Shown: positions 24,225-37,463 of the stretch, piece by piece
Numbering within the stretch: the stretch's first letter is position 1
Layout: the number at the start of each line of letters is the position of its first letter
From: Cruorifilaria tuberocauda
Lineage: Eukaryota; Nematoda; Chromadorea; Rhabditida; Onchocercidae
Direction of reading: 5' to 3'
Assembly (NCBI GenBank): GCA_013365365.1
Contig: JABVXU010000112.1
Coordinates: forward strand, 62,001 to 126,000
Length of the DNA stretch: 64,000 bases
Notes under the pieces: generated by a model
Database searches by the model: none
Told to the model about the DNA's origin: nothing
What the model saw: only the letters and a program-made list of their open reading frames with translations
Position numbers and translations under genes: made by a program

Positions 24225-27200
24225 ATGGCAATTAAATTGATTTTCCGTCAGGTAAACTTTTTTGAGCAAATTTGATTTGATGAAACACTCTACAATAATT
24301 AGCGAAAAAAATATTTTACCTATAAATTTTTGAACAGTTAAAATTTTCTAAGTTAATCCAACTTTAAATGCTTTTTGTTAAATTATTAAAAACTAAATTT
24401 CCAAACCGAGAATAATGGTGATATTTCATAATTTGTATGATTTACTAGAAGTATCTTCTCAACTCAACTTTTTCCTTTTTTTTTTTAGCTATTTGAATCT
24501 GTATCATGCACCTATACATATTTATTAGGATGCCCAATAAGTAGGAGATCGATAATAATAGATCCTGTGTTGGAAACCGTTGAACGGGATGCAAAGGTAA
24601 AGATAATCTGATGATATGCAATTTTATAACTAAGTGATTCTGAAATTTTTGAATGTTGATAAATCAAGAGAATCTATTGCTTTTCCAAATTATTTCATAG
24701 TTAAATGATATCAATAGAGAAAATAGACAAACATCAACTATCAATAATGAGGTTTTAGCTTATCAAAGAGCTCAATTTGGATCCAATATATGGTATTAAC
24801 ACGCATCTTCATGCAGATCATATTACTGGAACTGGTAAATTGAAGCAAATTTTCCCACAAATGCTTTCTGTAATATCAAAATTTAGTGATGCTCAGGCAG
24901 ATATACTGGTCACTGATAAACAGATACTAAAATTCGGCAATCAAAATTTAGAAGTTCGTACGACACCAGGACATACCAGCGGTAAATATGAGTGATTTCT
25001 TCGAATCATGCTTTTTTTATAATTAATAAATTATTATCCTCTCTTAGTGAGTTCAGATCAAGCTATCAATGGATTATTTTTCATCTGATAGTGATAGACA
25101 AAGTTTACTGTGAATGATATTTCCTGTAAATGTAACCTATTAATTTACCTTGTCATTATCCTGTAAGGTAAGTTAACGAAGGTTTTGTTCAGTTAGATAG
25201 CTATCGATCTTTATTTCAATAATAAGTTCAAATCTCAATCCATTTCTCGCTAATTTCTGAAGTACTTTCTTTGATAAGATAGAAGAAGATAGTCTCACTT
25301 CATCAGAAAAGTGGGCTATTGGCGGGGGGAATGTAATCAATGTATCAGCTGAAAACCAGAAAATTAGAAAATTTTCAAAAAGAAGCATTGAAAAGAAATG
25401 ATGATGCAGCTTTGAATTTCTTAATGAAAGATCACTGATAACCCAATCAAGTGAAACTTTTTTCCTTATCACTTAATGACAAGATGAATATATAATTTGA
25501 AAAAAATTTTTGCACTATGATATTTTATTATAGGAAAAAAACACATTACAAGGCTAAATTTCAGTTCAATTAATTTTTATCTTCATAAAAAGATCTCGTA
25601 ATCTTTCTTCATATGATTTTTTTCCTTCTCGTACATAATAGAAACAAATGGGTAATATTCTTAAAGGATGTGTGACGTATGTTTCACATGATCACCGAAT
25701 GGCCTTCACCGGTGATGCACTTTTAATACGGGGATGTGGACGTACAGATTTTCAAGAAGGTATATTTGCTTTTATGTATTTCTCACTTTATCCATATTTG
25801 CGTAATATTGAAACTGTAAAGTTTAAGAATTCCATGTACGTTACAGAAAACATTTACTCTATTACTCAGGAAATACCATCATGAAAAGAAAATAGTTACG
25901 GGTATAATTATAGTAGTGGATATAATTCAGGATTTCCATTTAGAATGAGCTATGTTTTTGTAAGATATATACGCTGGATTTGTTTTAACTTATAAATTTC
26001 CTACTAAACCGTATACATTGTGGAGCACTTAGGTAAATGTATACATATTTTTTTAAGAAAATCTATGGTAACTACTAGTATGAATGGTTCAGTAGACTAT
26101 TTTGACTTAAAATAAAACGAAAATTATATAAAACTTATCGATGAAATTTAATGAACAACATCAAAATCAGATTGTTAAAAATGTGTTTCAGTTAAATCTC
26201 GATGATCAGAAATATAACTGTTTCATTTGTTCAATTAAAATACAGTAAATGTAGGTATTGCAGAAACTCGCTTCTTAAATGCTTCAGAAGGATTGAAAAT
26301 GAAATTTAATTGAAAAAAATATCCGAATTTTAAATATATCTGTAAAAAATCGTTGAAAATGATTTCCAAAAAAAAATCAACATTTCTAATGACCTGGATG
26401 GCTCTCTTAAACGGATCTGTCTTATTTCTAAGCTATAGACTCTTTATCATTTAAATTGCTACCAGGAGAAAGTAGATACCATTCTCGATAAAAATCTATT
26501 GCCGTTGCTTTATAGGAAATCCGGAAGTGTTATACAAGTCAGTACATGAGAAAATCTTCAGTTTGCCTGATGATTTCCTGCTCTACCCGGCTCATGATTA
26601 CAAGGTGTTTTTAGATTAATCAATTTTTCAAATAGCAAGTTCATGAATCAAGATTTTTGATAGTAATGCTGAAAGTGTTGAAATGCTGTAGCAGTTATAT
26701 ATATATTTTTTTTTCTCTCATAAAATTATCTACAACAATAGAGTAATAAATTATAAGTATTTAAAAATTTACGAAGTCCTTTAAAAACAACAAAAAGAAT
26801 TAAAATGAAAGAATGTATCTTAATGGAATATTAAACCATTAAAAAAATTTAATGTTTTCAGGGTTTTTTATTTACAACTGTTGGCGAGGAAAAGAAGTAC
26901 AATCCACGGTTAACGAAAACTTTGGATGATTTTATACTTCTGATGAAAAATCTGAAACTTGGATATCCAAAACAGATTGGTCTGTTATCTGTTAATTCTT
27001 TCTTTCGTCTTGAAAATCCGAAAATTTTTGAAATAAATGTTGTTTTTTTTACAGAAGAAGAGAAATTGGGTTGGAAGGAATTTCTAAATAAAGAAAAAAA
27101 CTTTACAATGAAATGATGTAATTCTACCGAAGAAAAAATAGGAACCATGTTATTATTATTATGATCAAAAAATTTTATTTGATACCGATAAACTATGAGT

Positions 27201-27401
27201 TGCAAGGCATTGCACTGCTCCAACTTCTCAAGAGATAAGCAGTATTTGAGCAGCAGGATTCTAGTAAACATATTATTTAACTGCTGTAAGCTATATGGTC
27301 TAATGCTTCAAATTTATTTTGCGATAATTTCAGATAAAGCTTTACCAGCGAATAAAGTATGTGGAATGTACGAAGAAACAGATGAGAAAATAAAAGCATG
27401 A
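24225..27401 (+). CDS. ethe-1: Persulfide dioxygenase ETHE1
   Basis: Oxidises glutathione persulfide to sulfite in mitochondrial hydrogen sulfide breakdown; a metallo-beta-lactamase fold with one non-heme iron. Seven exons keep phase: 24225-24251, 24489-24596, 24759-24981, 25667-25759, 26516-26604, 26862-26979 and 27334-27401, giving about 241 residues. The HxHxDH motif is THLHADH (His61, His63, Asp65, His66); further ligand and family positions are His117 in GHTSG, Asp136 in [16 protein letters not shown], and His177 in YPAHDY. The iron ligands of the human enzyme correspond to His61, His117 and Asp136. The protein starts directly with the catalytic domain ([12 protein letters not shown]), without an obvious targeting presequence. 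The first exon codes for only nine residues. The acceptor of exon 4 is AAAG. The last exon supplies the conserved [11 protein letters not shown] tail. Confidence 0.95.
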
Positions 27402-28322
27402 AAAAAAAATGGAAAGAGCCAATGAGAATATCTTCTTTTATCATGTTATAAACTATTTATGTCAAATTGATATATCATAATTTAATCTTATTTTCCAGGA
27501 AAATCGGAAATGGAAAAGAAATAAGGAAGACTTCATCGTTGATAAATCAACCATAAGGACACTTCCTTTTGTCTCACGGATCTGGAACTCAGCTCTTCAG
27601 AATATTTGATGAAGGTTGATTCCAGATCCAGATGTCCTATATGTCATCATACTTAATTTTATACGAAATATAAACAAACATATTTCACTTCCTAAATGAA
27701 TATATCTTCTTTTATAGCAGTCTGTATAGTCATGCAAAATGTAAATAACTACATCCATTTCATATCTTGAAACGGATGCATAAGTTGTGCATACATAAAA
27801 TTAATTAAATACTTCTTTCATTCTCAATTTCAACAGATCTTTTATTATTATCTTGTAATATCATATCAATCAATCTTGATATCTTGAGATTTATTAATCT
27901 CTAATTTTTTCTTGATGTCTCTATGTTTCAAAATTTACAGACCCTCGCGACGCCATCTTTTTTTATCTCTTCCTCTTATTCCTCATCAGTATGCGTAAGG
28001 GAAGTGTGTTTTTATTTAATAAAATATGAGAGAGAAAGAGAAAGGAAGGGAGAGAGAGCAAAGGAGAAGGGATAGCATCACGCAAAGAGAATATTAAATT
28101 TATCATTTATGAGAGATTCAGTTCACGCAGAAATCTCTCTTGTCCGACTGCGACTGTCCGACTGACAGGTACTTTGCTACTGGACGATTTTCTAGGCAAA
28201 CATTTGAAATTCGTCTGGTGCGGAAGTTTGTCAAGTTACCAGGGTCACCTGGTTCGTCGTTGTTTCTACTTTGTTAATTGACCAGGTGACCATTTCTGGT
28301 ATTTCCGGTCTTTCTATGGAAG
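27402..28322. promoter_or_regulatory. ethe-1 to xpf-1 spacer with GA tract and inverted repeat
   Basis: Contains the 3' end of ethe-1 and the promoter and 5' UTR of xpf-1. A purine tract rich in GAGAGA lies at about 28026-28070. An 11-bp inverted repeat, GGTCACCTGGT at 28243-28253 and its complement at 28281-28291, lies 30-80 bases before the xpf-1 start. The last 200 bases are clearly richer in GC than the surroundings. Regulatory function is inference. Confidence 0.45.
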
Positions 28323-31300
28323 ATGAGCGAAGTGACGTCTTCTGTTGAAAAGCTGGAGACCGTCACTTTATCAAAGAATAAGTTGAATGATGACGAAGAT
28401 ATGATCGAATTGCTTGGATTCGAGAGAAACATTATGCTCGACACTTACGCCGATGACGTTCTTTTTGTCCTTGCTAGGTAATGCTTTTATCTTTGTCCAT
28501 CAGGGAGGTAATTTGCAGTCATTTCAGTTCTAACTTTTCTTTTTCAGTGGTTTGGGATTGGAACGTTTATTCCTTCACCATTTACGTTTATACTGTGATC
28601 CACAATTATTGGTATTTGTTATCAATACCACTGCACATGATGACGTTAGTGGCTTTTAGAATACTTGTACTTTTAGTTATTTTAGAGGAAGTTACTTCAA
28701 GCTGTTTTTAGATAAGAAATTTTCGAGTTATAGAAATATATCGGCCTTCATTTCAAAGTTGTTTATGTTTGAGAACACAGGGAAATCTGTTTTTGGAAGA
28801 AGTAAAACTCTATAATAGTAGCAACAGATAAGTTCTCTGACAGTAATGATTGATAGAAACAAAAGAGATGGAGGAATTGTGAAATTTCAGGCATATTTTC
28901 TTTCTCGTTTACGCGATTCCAAAATGAAATGTCCACCAAGGATCATAACAGCAGAGTGCTCCGTAAAGGATCGGTTAGTGTTTTTCCACATAGAAGGGCA
29001 CAGATTTGGAATAAACTGATCCATAGGTTGCAATGACAAATTTATTTTTTGTCAGCAATTTATCCAATTGTAGCAAATTCTTTTTCTCTTATATTATTCA
29101 TCTTTGATATGCATTGTTAAGAGAATCGTTATATATGGAAGGAGGAGTCCATTTCATCACTTCGCGGATTCTGATGGTTGATCTCTTGCAAGAACGCGTC
29201 CCAGTGAAGAATGTGGCTGGAATTATTGTCTATCGTGCACATCAGTGTGTTAATTTCCTGATCGGTTTTAAAATTAAAATCATTCTCAATTTTTATAATA
29301 TTATAAGTAGAATGGAATATTTATCACAATCTTTTCAGGTTGCTAAGTGGATTTCAAGAATCATTCATTCTTCGTTTGTATCGAGAAAAAAAGACCGGTG
29401 GTTTTGTTAAGGCATTTAGGTAGTTGATTTTATAAATGTTTCTAAATGTTTCATTGCTTACCAAAGTTTCTTATTATTTAACTGACTAGACTGCATAATT
29501 TATTCTTTAGTGACAGTCCAGGAGCACTTTCTGGAATGGGCGTTTTGCAACGATTGCTAAATCGATTATATATTCGACGAGTGAGACTTCTACCAAGATT
29601 TGATGTAGATGTGAAAAGTTCGCTGGACTCGTGTTCTGTAAGTATTTAATATATATTAATATGAATGAAAATACTTTACATTGATATTCGTTTTTGTTTG
29701 AAGGGTTTGATAAAGCAAATAAATAATAAAACTATTAACTTTGTTACTATATAAAATGGCTGAAAATGTTCTATCGTAACAAAATATATTAGAAAGTGCA
29801 TTTCCAGCCACATATGATAGAAGTAACACCTGATTTACCGCATGCTATGCGCAGAGTTCAGTCACTTCTAGTAGATATAATACGTACTTGCGTTCGAGAA
29901 CTGAAGCAGACTTCATCATCAACTGATGTAAGTTTTCAAATCAAAACTTCGATTTTCTGCTTGTTGCAGAAAAATTCATGATCTTTGTGATAATTGTAGA
30001 ATACTCCAGAAGAAGAAAGTACACAGCCAGCTGCCGGTCTTCTACCTTCTGCACTAGAAATACAACTGAAAGGACGACAGTTCTCTATTACCGAAAAACA
30101 GCAACGTCTTTTAGTAGATCTCAAACAACTTCGGAATCTTTTATACAAAGTAATAAATAAAATGCTTTTTGAATAAATATTTTTTGAGTACTTTTATGAT
30201 TTCTAATGTTTGCGATATAACTGCAGGCTGAAGAATTGGATCCGATTACTCTGTATTGCTGTTTGAATGAAATTAAAAATAATAAAGACGTGAGTTTCAC
30301 TATTAATTCGATAGCAGTGGAAATTTTCAGCTGGAGCAATTTTTAACAGAAGCCAGTTGATTTATCTTTGAACTGTTTGATTGTTTTAGAATTATTTTTG
30401 CAATTCAAAATTTTTAAAAAGCGCATATTGAAAATTTTCTAGCTGATTACAACTAATAGTGGTTGGTTATTTACACAGACAGCTTCGAAACTATTTGCGG
30501 AGGTGGATAAGTTGTGTAAAATTAAATCTGATTCAGTGTTGGGTAAGTAATAACTTTTATTTTCTCGAGGGTTTTAAAGATTATGCCGCAGTTGCTGGGT
30601 AAAATAGGTACATTATAGTTATGCTGATTCCTCTCTTATGAATTTTCTTCTAGTTTTCACATGTTGTCAATGAAATGCATATATCGTCTTTTCGGAATTC
30701 AATTAGGCGATTATTTTATTTTTATTATTATCTTGAAATCATTTTTTGCTGTAATATGAAACTAAGAAAATTCTTGAGCATCAAACTTTAACAAGTTTTT
30801 AAATTATGTAAGTCCATGCTAAAAATTTCAGAGCCACCTAAATGGAAAGTACTTCTTCAAATCTTAGAAGAGATTAAAATCAACTGTAAACTGGATAAAA
30901 TGAGTTCTGAAAAAGGTACGTTATTGTTTTCAGTAATTAAGGCAATATTTATTTAAAGTCCATCAAATTGCTTGCCTTGAAGATTTTTTACTCTAAAGTT
31001 ATTTTTCTCGAAGCAAATGTCCATTTTTTTTAATGCTTTTTAAAGCTTTATAAATTGCTTCCAGAACCAGCGGTTTTATTAGTTGGTGCAGGAAATGAAG
31101 TGTGTCGGCAGTTGCGAGACATCATTAGTTCGGGTGTGATAAAATTTTTGTGGACCCAAAATGAGCAGTTGAGACAAGAGCTCATTGGTAAAAAAGGTGA
31201 TACTGAACCAGAAGCACAACCTTCATGGGATCCTTCACAAATTATTCTATTCACCAATAATGTCGAGGTTAATTATCTTATGCAAATTCATTTTTTCTTC

Positions 31301-34123
31301 CTAATTTTAGCACCAGACGTCTTTCTTATTTATAGGGTGAAACAGACAGCGAAATAGTAAATAATATGAAAGTATGGCAAAAGGAATTCACTCGAAAGAG
31401 CCGGAAAAGACGTCGTTTGTTTGAGGAAGTAAAGAAAAAGCGTGATTCAAGGAAGCAGGCTCGACTTATGCGTTTCGGCGTAGTGCAAATTAAAAAAAAG
31501 ACAAAAGTTAGTACTAATGTATTTTGAAAATTTAACCATCTTCGCTTTTAGTAGAATTTTATTTTTTGATTAATGTGGTTCATTAACGTTTGTCAAAAAT
31601 ACTATCATCTTCTTCGAAGTTTATTAACTACCATAATTGTTTATCAGTCAAAGTATTTGCATTTACGAAATACAAAACTTATCTCATTGTAGTTCGTTTT
31701 ATAAATTAAACTTTAGGAGGAGGATAATGCATCTACTGCTAATATAAATGTCGAAGATGTTCAATCTGAAAATTCAAACGATTCAGAAAGCACTGGAAGT
31801 CGAGATCAAGATCCTCTTCTAGTCATTGTTCCTTCTGGTGAACGATATAACCTCATCAGACAATTGGAAACTTTTGAACCACGAATTGTTATTCTTTATC
31901 ATTCCGATATGGTGTCTCTTCGTTTGTTAGAGGTAAAGCATTCCTTATTTTATCCGGTCAAGATTTTGATTCCCTTCAAGTGAAATTTCTTGCAATTAAA
32001 ACTTATCTATGAAGGATGCATAAGCCTTTGAATTTTTGATAAATGACATATTTTTTAGAATAATTTCATGTATGTATTTGGTTAATTTTGCTCGTTACAG
32101 ATGTATAAAGCATGCCACTCTGATAGACCATTGACGATATATATTGTTATGTACGCGAATTCAAATGAAGAAGAACGATATCTTTGTTCACTAAGAAAAG
32201 AACAAATGGCTTTCGAGGAAATGGTTCGAGAGCAAGGAGTATGTCTGATTGTGATAATTTTCTTTTCTTTTTTTGGAATTTACCTGAAAGTGTAACCTTG
32301 TATATTAAACCATTTTTTAGACTTTGATGTCTGCCAGGGAATATGAAACAGATCGTGAAGAACCTCATAGATTTATACTTATGAAATCGACTAGAAATGC
32401 TGGTGGAAGAGCTGATCAAAGTGAGGGAACCCCAAAGGTAAATTTTTTTAGTTTTTTCATGTTCAAAATACATTAAATAAATTGTTATATGGAGTTTTTG
32501 GGCATGGAAATGTAACTGATATAATGTCATTCAGTATTTAGGTGATAGTTGATATGAGGGAATTCCAAAGCGAATTGCCAACAGTACTTTACAAACGAGG
32601 TATAGATCTAATGCCAGCTACAATCGAGGTTGGAGATTATATTCTTTCGCCAAATATAGCTGTTGAAAGAAAAGCCCTCGATGATCTTACTCAGTCACTT
32701 CATAGTGGCCGCATCTTTAAGCAGATTGAACAGGTCTTTTTTGCTAGCTTTTTGAATTAATTACTTGAGCTTTCTTAATATTAATAACTTCGCTGCTAAA
32801 AGTTAGATTCGTCAAAAACACTCTTTTTATTATTCATTAATGTAATATTTGTTTATAACATTGTTGATTTTTTTTGACAAATTGTATTTTAGATGTTGCG
32901 TCACTATAAAAATGTAATTCTGCTTATTGAAGCAAATGTCAAAGATGATTACAAAAAATTTAATGGTGGTCCCTTCCAGGTAAGTCTCTGATCCTTTCTA
33001 AATTTTTCATTAAACATCATTGCGTTCACTATAATAAATCATTCCAAATTATTTTATCGTTCTAATTTTTTATTTCTCCTATTATCCATTGTCATGGAAA
33101 AATGACGGAAACATTAAAGGGAGAATTAAGTCGTCGCTGCCGTGAAACACGATCTCTTTTTACAATTTTGGTGAGGACTTATCCAGCGATGAATATCATT
33201 TGGACTTTGGATCCTACTCATTCGTCGGAAATGTTTGAAGAGCTAAAAGTAATTCCTAAATTCCAATTATTTTCTGATTTAATAGATTACTGCCCTTTGT
33301 ATAACGTTTGCATTTATTTACGATCAGAAACAATGATTGTTGCATAATGCATAGGCAAATTTATGATTTTATGTGTAAGAAATATGTGATACTTGGAGTA
33401 CTCTGCTTTTTTACAGCTAAAGGAGCAGGAACCAGATCTGGTACAGGCATTGGCAATTAAAAGTGATCTCGAAGAATGTGTTGGTGCATCTAATTCCGAA
33501 TCAGGTTTTTTAATTCCTTCAGTACTAAAATATAAATCAGGAGTTTGGTTTTTGGATAGATCCATCTAGTAATAGTCATAGTCTTAAGTCAAATTGATGG
33601 TCACCTAATTTATTTCTTTAATAAATCGGATCGGAACGATGTTACTTATCGACGAATTCTTAATTGATATTGTATCAAGAGAATTTGTCTTCTTTTCTAA
33701 CCGTAAGCGCATGACCATACTTGAATCTTTTTGATTAATACTTGCTTCAGAATTTTTTGTTTATAATTAATGACAATTCAATTATTCTTTCCTTAAAACC
33801 TTTCCAATTAATGATTGCCTTCATAAGTTTTTTTGGTTTCATTATTATTCTCGTAATAAATCAAAATTCATCTTTGTTTACTAACTTGAATATACTTAGG
33901 TGATAAATTCAATTCTGTTCTTCATCGTCAAATGACACGGCTACCATATATTTCGAGTGGTGAAGTGACTCGATTGATGAAATGTGGAAAAATGAAATGT
34001 TTATTGGATGTTATTAACAGCGACGCAGATATGCTTACGAATGTTCTAAACAACAAAGAGCTAGCTTCTTCACTACATCGTTTTTTCAATACTGACTTCA
34101 AACTGAAAGCGTTAATGTCGTAA
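28323..34123 (+). CDS. xpf-1: DNA repair endonuclease XPF/ERCC4
   Basis: Catalytic half of XPF-ERCC1, the structure-specific nuclease that cuts 5' of DNA lesions in nucleotide excision repair and acts in interstrand crosslink repair. Twenty-one exons keep phase: 28323-28477, 28548-28644, 28891-28973, 29122-29244, 29339-29419, 29511-29637, 29808-29927, 30000-30149, 30227-30289, 30479-30542, 30832-30915, 31065-31267, 31336-31506, 31717-31932, 32101-32238, 32321-32437, 32542-32733, 32893-32979, 33120-33248, 33417-33504 and 33900-34123, giving about 903 residues (human 916). The N-terminal helicase-like part includes ITSRILMVDLL and VYRAHQL. The nuclease signature GDYILSPNIAVERKALDD is complete (Gly695-Asp696, Glu706-Arg-Lys708, Asp712). 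A helix-hairpin-helix-like tail follows but lacks the usual PGV turn. ATG 28316 is ruled out by an in-frame stop. Exons 4 and 19 have AAG acceptors. Confidence 0.96.
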
Positions 34124-37100
34124 TATGCGCACCCTCGTTTGTTAGTTTTTGCAAAGCAAACTTTATAAAATCAAAGTGAATAGGCTAGCAAAAGTTCGTG
34201 AAAGATATGCCTGAATAAAACTAATGAAGAATTCGAATTACATAGGCAAATCTGTAGCAAGTTTTTTTTTTACTACAAGATCTCTTCTGTATTTATTTTC
34301 TGTATAATGCCAAATTGATCATTTACCAATATTATTGTATGTCCGCCTTTTAAAAACTTTAGCTGATGAATTTACATTTTCATCTAATTTTAATTTTTTA
34401 TGCCGCCTTATAATAGTTTTTAAAAATTTATATTTTTAAACTTCCTTTATCGGATTATTTTGGAATTTATACTTAAATTTTGTATGTTTTTATAAGTGTA
34501 ATCGGTTATTTTCGTTCTTACGGTTCAACAATGACCCTGTTGCATCAAAATATATGATAGAAATTTCGTTTTGCTCAGCATACATATATTGAAAATTATT
34601 TAATTTTCAATAAAATGGTTCTATCATGGTCTTATTAAGTTTTATTATATTTTTTTCATTACACTGGAAAAAGCACATGATATCAAATCAAATTAAAATA
34701 CGAAGTATTTATCGAACTCATTAATCTTAAAGCAAGCATTGATATAAACAAAATGCTTGATTTTTATCATTAATCATTCAAAGTATTTTTTTATACTCCT
34801 GATGGTTTAATTATTCAAATTACTAATAATTTATTTCTACCTTTTTTTTCAATTGATCGATAATAAATTGTGTTAAATTTAATTTTTAGTCTATCCCAAA
34901 ATTGGTTGTTGTATATGCGCTTGTTATTCTTCAATAGCAAACTTTTATTACTGCCTATAAATGAATGAAAATTTTTATGCTAGTAAGGAATTAATTATAA
35001 TTTTCAGCGAGTATTAATACGTAACAATAGCAACAGGCAATTAAGGAACTTCAATTGATTTTGTTGTTTGTTGTTAAGCTAAAAGAAATATTATCACCGT
35101 TTATTTCCTAAGACTTTTCATTTATTTCTTACAATTAAATTAACCACCATTCTTTGTTATCTTTCTCACCCTTTCTGACGTATATCATTTTATTTATTAA
35201 ATGTTATAGTAATAGTAATGATAGTTTATTGTGTAAATGCGTTAAAAAATTTTATTGTGCAAATTAGGAAAAAAAAAATTTCATGAATAATATTGATGAA
35301 GTAGTATTATAATAGTAAGAATAGAAATCTTATTATTGCAATATTATTTTATCACTTTTTTAAATTACATTTAAGAAATAAATTATTGATAGATGTTTTT
35401 GAATTAAAAAAAATCATTAAAATAACCTATAAGAATGATAAATTTAAATGCTATAAATCTATAAATTTTAAGATGATAAATTTTATTTAAACTTTTGATT
35501 ATTCTTTTTGATTTTTTATAATTCTCATTACAATTTCACAATCATTAATTCATTTCAATTCTCGTAATAATTTTTTAATTTTTGCCAAGAGTATACTGAA
35601 AATTTCATTCTTTTAATCTAAACTTATGTGTATTATCCCTGATTCCGGTAAGAAGGAAAAAAATCCCTGTTGATGATAATTATTTATGAAATTTAAACCT
35701 GAAAATGGAATCATTCGATGGAAGCAAGTTCTGCTAGATTGTTCAATTTTTTCATTCAATAAACCGTCGTTAATTAATTTTGAATTCATTTTCTACTTTG
35801 CACATTTCAATCATGCAACAAATAATGAGATTCAATTTTTATTCCAAATAATGTAATGATTACACTTTTACATCCAATTCTTTTTTTTTCCTGATTTCAA
35901 AATTTATATTTTTCTCATTAAAAACGTTCAATTTTTTCTTATTTCAAATTAATTATTTTTGCATTGATGTTAATATAGAACTTATATATACGTCTTTTCT
36001 TTTCTTTAACATTTTTGTATTTTAATTTCTTGCATGTTGAGATTATTTTACTTCAGGAAATATTGCTTTGTACTCTTTCTTATGATTTAAAAATCATTTT
36101 TAATCTTATCTTATAATTATTTTAAAATTTTTATTGAAATATCGTAATTATTTAAAACATTGATGAAATTTCTTATAAAATATGGTAACGATATATATAA
36201 AGAGCAATTTAATTCCGCTTTTGACAAGGCAAGGATTAAATTTATTAGTTGAAATTGCGATTTCTCTTATTACTTCACTTTTCACTTCATTACCTTAACT
36301 TTTTATGAAAAGTATTGATATGGAAAAGTATCTCGAATATTTCAATAGTTGAAAATTATAAATGGTATAGTGTAATTCATGTATTCTGTTCATGTCTTAT
36401 AAATTATTTAAAAAAAAATTCATGTATTCATGTCTTATAAATTATTTAAAAGTTTTTGAAATTCTGTTTCACAACGTCGAGAAATTATATTATATCATAT
36501 TGGAGACGCATCATAGCAAGTTGAACATCAAGAAGAATTATTATTCATTTAACGAAATGAATGATCAAAACTTTAAAGTAGGGGGAATATTGTGAAACTT
36601 TAAGAACCTAAACTAGTGATACAGTAAAAAAGTACTGGAATAGATTATCAGGTTTGAAATTAACCTAAGCTATTGGGAGAACAACCTGATCAGTTTTTAT
36701 AGAATCAACATATGATAAATTATTTTCTAATGAATTGCCAATTGATTGTGTCAAACCTTTTTTACTCTCACACTTCTTTGCTATTCCATTAAGCTTTTCC
36801 ATAATTCTAGTAAGCTTACATTCTATTTTAGATTCTTTAGTAATTTTTGTAATTTCTTGATATTGCTTGGACTAATATATTTTGTAATTTCTTTTGCACG
36901 TAATTTGTTGATGAAATCAGGTTGTTTTCCCAATCGCTTAGGTTAATTTCGAACCTGATAATCCATTCTAGTACTTTTTAAGTTTCAAATTACAGTTAAT
37001 TAAACTGGTCCTTTTTGAAATCATGCTTTACTATTCATTTGATCAATAAATCCAATTTTTCCTGTTTGTGTGATAAAATTTGAAACTTTAAAATTATAAG

Positions 37101-37463
37101 CGTAGTTCAATTCAAATTCAAATCATGGACAAAATTATCAATTTTAAATTTGAAACGAGGAAAACTTTAAAAGTCAGAAAGTTATGAATTTAAAAATCAA
37201 TTTATCAACAAATAATTTCAATTCGAATTATCAAGCAATCACAAGTAGTAATATTTGATATTACTTGTTATCATTTGATTTAAATTTGATTCACTTCAAA
37301 AATTCGATAAACGCAACGTGAAAACGATTTCTTTTTCATAACTTATTCATCATCAATATTATTGCTACTTTTTAGATTTCAAATTGCAGCGAAATTTAAA
37401 ATAAACAAAAATACACACTGGTATGTCCTGATAACCTGATATGCCCTTAACAGTAAATTTATG
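34124..37463. other. AT-rich intergenic region with repeats
   Basis: More than 3 kb without a convincing exon. The first part must carry the xpf-1 3' UTR. ORFs at 36392-36595 and 36746-36946 are low-complexity or lie in the inverted-repeat loop. A 23-base segment starting CATGTCTTATAAATTATT occurs twice in direct orientation at about 36391 and 36428. The main structure is the inverted repeat at 36626-36985. Confidence 0.5.
36626..36985. repeat. Inverted repeat, about 65-base arms, possible non-autonomous DNA element
   Basis: The left arm (about 36626-36693, AAGTACTGGAATAGATTATC ... AACAACCTGAT) is repeated in reverse complement in the right arm (about 36917-36983). The match is close to 90% by eye and extends through AATTAACCTAAGC and ATTGGGAGAACAACC. 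The loop is about 220 bases of AT-rich DNA. This is the layout of a MITE or fold-back element. No clear target-site duplication could be fixed. A 25-base core of the right arm (36944-36968) is identical to part of globin exon 1 (37517-37541). Confidence 0.75.

Noticed and set aside
26858..27271. 137-codon minus-strand ORF
   Set aside because: Antisense to ethe-1 exon 6 and the following intron.
28316..28318. Upstream ATG for xpf-1
   Set aside because: Its frame stops after ten codons; the ATG at 28323 opens the frame that continues through all exons.
36746..36946. 66-codon ORF in the loop of the inverted repeat
   Set aside because: Phe/Leu-rich low-complexity sequence with no transposase features; probably non-coding.
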